A stretch of DNA of 64,000 nucleotides, from NCBI GenBank assembly GCA_947462335.1, contig OX381705.1, positions 43,538,175-43,602,174 of the forward strand, written 5' to 3'. Below, piece by piece: positions 62,671-64,000 of the stretch. The DNA is from Harmothoe impar (lineage: Eukaryota; Annelida; Polychaeta; Phyllodocida; Polynoidae). How positions within the stretch are numbered: the stretch's first letter is position 1; every line of letters starts with the position of its first letter. The notes under the pieces are model-generated. The model had not been told where the DNA came from and did not search any database. It was given only the letters and a program-made list of their open reading frames with translations. The position numbers were made by a program, and so were the translations under genes.

Positions 62671-63107
62671 TGTAATAAACGATACTTTGTCTCTTTATGA
62701 TATTGGTAGAGTATCAATTAAAGAACAAAGTCGACACAGTTCGGATCAAGTGTTACAGGTTGCAAATCGGGTTTATTCAGAAAACCTAGACAAGCAGTAT
62801 CTATGTGTGCGAACTCCCTATAGAGTTCGGAACGGGTCAGTAGGCTAATCAGCCGTATTGATCACAGGGTCTCCTTGCCAGCGTGGCTCAGAGTAACCGA
62901 CGAGTACCGTCAGATGCTGGGTATATATAGGCAGCCAGCCTGCGCGCGCACACGCAGACCGGAAGCCTATAGCGACCTCTGTCCATACCCCAAGCCCGGG
63001 GTAGGTGCTGCCACCTACCGTCGGACTGAAGGGTTCGGACTGAGCTCGCAACACAACATCCAACAGCACTCGTCATATAACATACCCGTATAACCCTAGC
63101 CCCTACA
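62671..63107 (-). repeat. Gypsy element 5' LTR
   Basis: 437 bp; I found no difference from the 3' LTR at 50442-50878. TATA and AATAAA signals are at equivalent places (about 62922 and 62770). Confidence 0.95.
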
Positions 63108-63111
63108 CTTG

Positions 63112-64000
63112 TTATTCCTTTACAAACTTTTAATGTCGTTGTGTACTCATGTAATGACTATAGCAAGCAACAGTTTAACTGATCGGTATAGTCATTGACT
63201 TTATTTCACCGAATATATGTTCAATCTTTTCTCTAAGGAACCATACTGTACTAAAAGGACAGACAACCCAGTCAAACTAATGTAAAATATCACACTGATG
63301 TTGAAATATGTATTTTTGACGTATAAGTCATGGTATATATCTTGAACAAACAGAGAAAAGCACAAAGGAAAATTCGCTGTACAAGTCTCCAAAAATCTGG
63401 TGAATAAAGTTGAATATTTACTTAAAAAATAAGTTGGTTTATCTAACTTAGACAATTAGGGGACTTCAGTCATATATGGGGCTACATTCAAATTCAAAAT
63501 CCAATATTTTTCACCATAGCTTAGCCTACATATATAGAATTCAGAGCTTTTCATTCTGACCTAGTTTTAGATTGTCAAAAAGGACCTAATAATGCTAAAT
63601 TCCATGTGCCTCCCATCCTGAAATAAAAAGTACCCTACAAAGTATGTTGGGACCAAATTATATCATTCTATCACAAAATGAACAATCATCCACATATTGG
63701 GAGCTAAGGAACCCCACTACAAGTGGAATACAAGCTAATGGTGTAGCTTATCAGGTGATACTTGTCCATTTGCTAAACATTGGCACCATGTTTGGTGCTG
63801 TTCTTTTGATACATTACACCTATCATCTCTAGCCATTTTCTGACAGACTTTAGTGAAGAATCTATGGGTTGATTCCTTTTAATGAAGGGATTATCTTGCA
63901 AGCAAGTCCCCAATATCCAACTTGATAGTTTCAACCCTATTGAGATATAATATGCTAATTATATATTAAGGATCCTGAGAAATATCCTAAGTTACCTAAC
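63112..64000. other. Non-coding right flank
   Basis: AT-rich. 63470-63660 belongs to the dispersed repeat also at 38.65-38.93 and 43.98-44.16 kb. The first few hundred bases may be the displaced 3' flank of the LINE. No gene seen. Confidence 0.45.

Larger units (their letters stand above)
50442..63107 (-). mobile_element. Full-length Ty3/gypsy-type LTR retrotransposon, 12.67 kb, with an extra ORF
   Basis: 437-bp LTRs at both ends appear identical base for base on reading; CTTG flanks both sides (50438-50441, 63108-63111). On the - strand the order is 5' LTR, tRNA-His-type primer site, Gag, -1 slippery site, protease-RT-RNase H-integrase, a promoter-like CpG-rich segment, a long extra ORF in two frames, polypurine tract, 3' LTR. 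Identical LTRs imply very recent insertion, yet pol has one frameshift and one stop, so this copy was probably moved in trans. It inserted just 3' of the LINE ORF2. Confidence 0.95.

Overview
This window is animal (metazoan) nuclear DNA. It carries one spliced host gene with GT-AG introns, many terminal-inverted-repeat elements, and four classes of retroelement (DIRS-like and Ngaro-like tyrosine-recombinase elements, a LINE, and Ty3/gypsy LTR elements). The mixture suggests an aquatic invertebrate such as an echinoderm, hemichordate, lancelet or mollusc, but the sequence alone does not fix the species.

Layout. 1-4.9 kb: 3' part of a DIRS-like element on the + strand (Gag, RT-RNase H-methyltransferase-like, tyrosine recombinase). 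4.9-10.5 kb: non-coding, with small fold-back elements. 10.56-26.87 kb: the only host gene recognised, DEK, on the - strand. It has ten coding exons predicting a 490-residue protein; its introns are full of small DNA transposons, one of them 18 nt inside a 5' splice site. The DEK promoter region (26.89-27.04 kb) has YY1-, CCAAT- and E2F-type sites. 27-36.3 kb: non-coding and repeat-rich, including a 1.77-kb non-autonomous LTR (TRIM-like) element that sits inside a MITE, and an 861-bp MITE built from CAACGTTGG motifs. 36.3-38.65 kb: a gypsy remnant whose RT active site is deleted. 39.3-43.8 kb: a decayed Ngaro-like element (- strand), with a gypsy solo LTR inserted in it.

44.0-50.4 kb: a LINE (+ strand). 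Its ORF1 has an RNA-binding core like L1 ORF1 and, in the same frame, a C-terminal NADAR (YbiA-like) domain. Its ORF2 (endonuclease-RT) is broken by an indel, two stops and a TA-flanked 779-bp MITE. 50.44-63.11 kb: a complete gypsy-type element (- strand) with 437-bp LTRs that look identical. It has a tRNA-His-type primer site, Gag, a GGGAAAC slippery site, Pol with two lesions, and an extra long ORF with two putative C2H2 fingers. That ORF is preceded by a CpG-rich segment with NRF1- and CCAAT-type sites.

The two observations most worth following are the NADAR domain in the LINE ORF1 and the extra gypsy ORF with its promoter-like segment. All calls come from reading the sequence; no database search was run.
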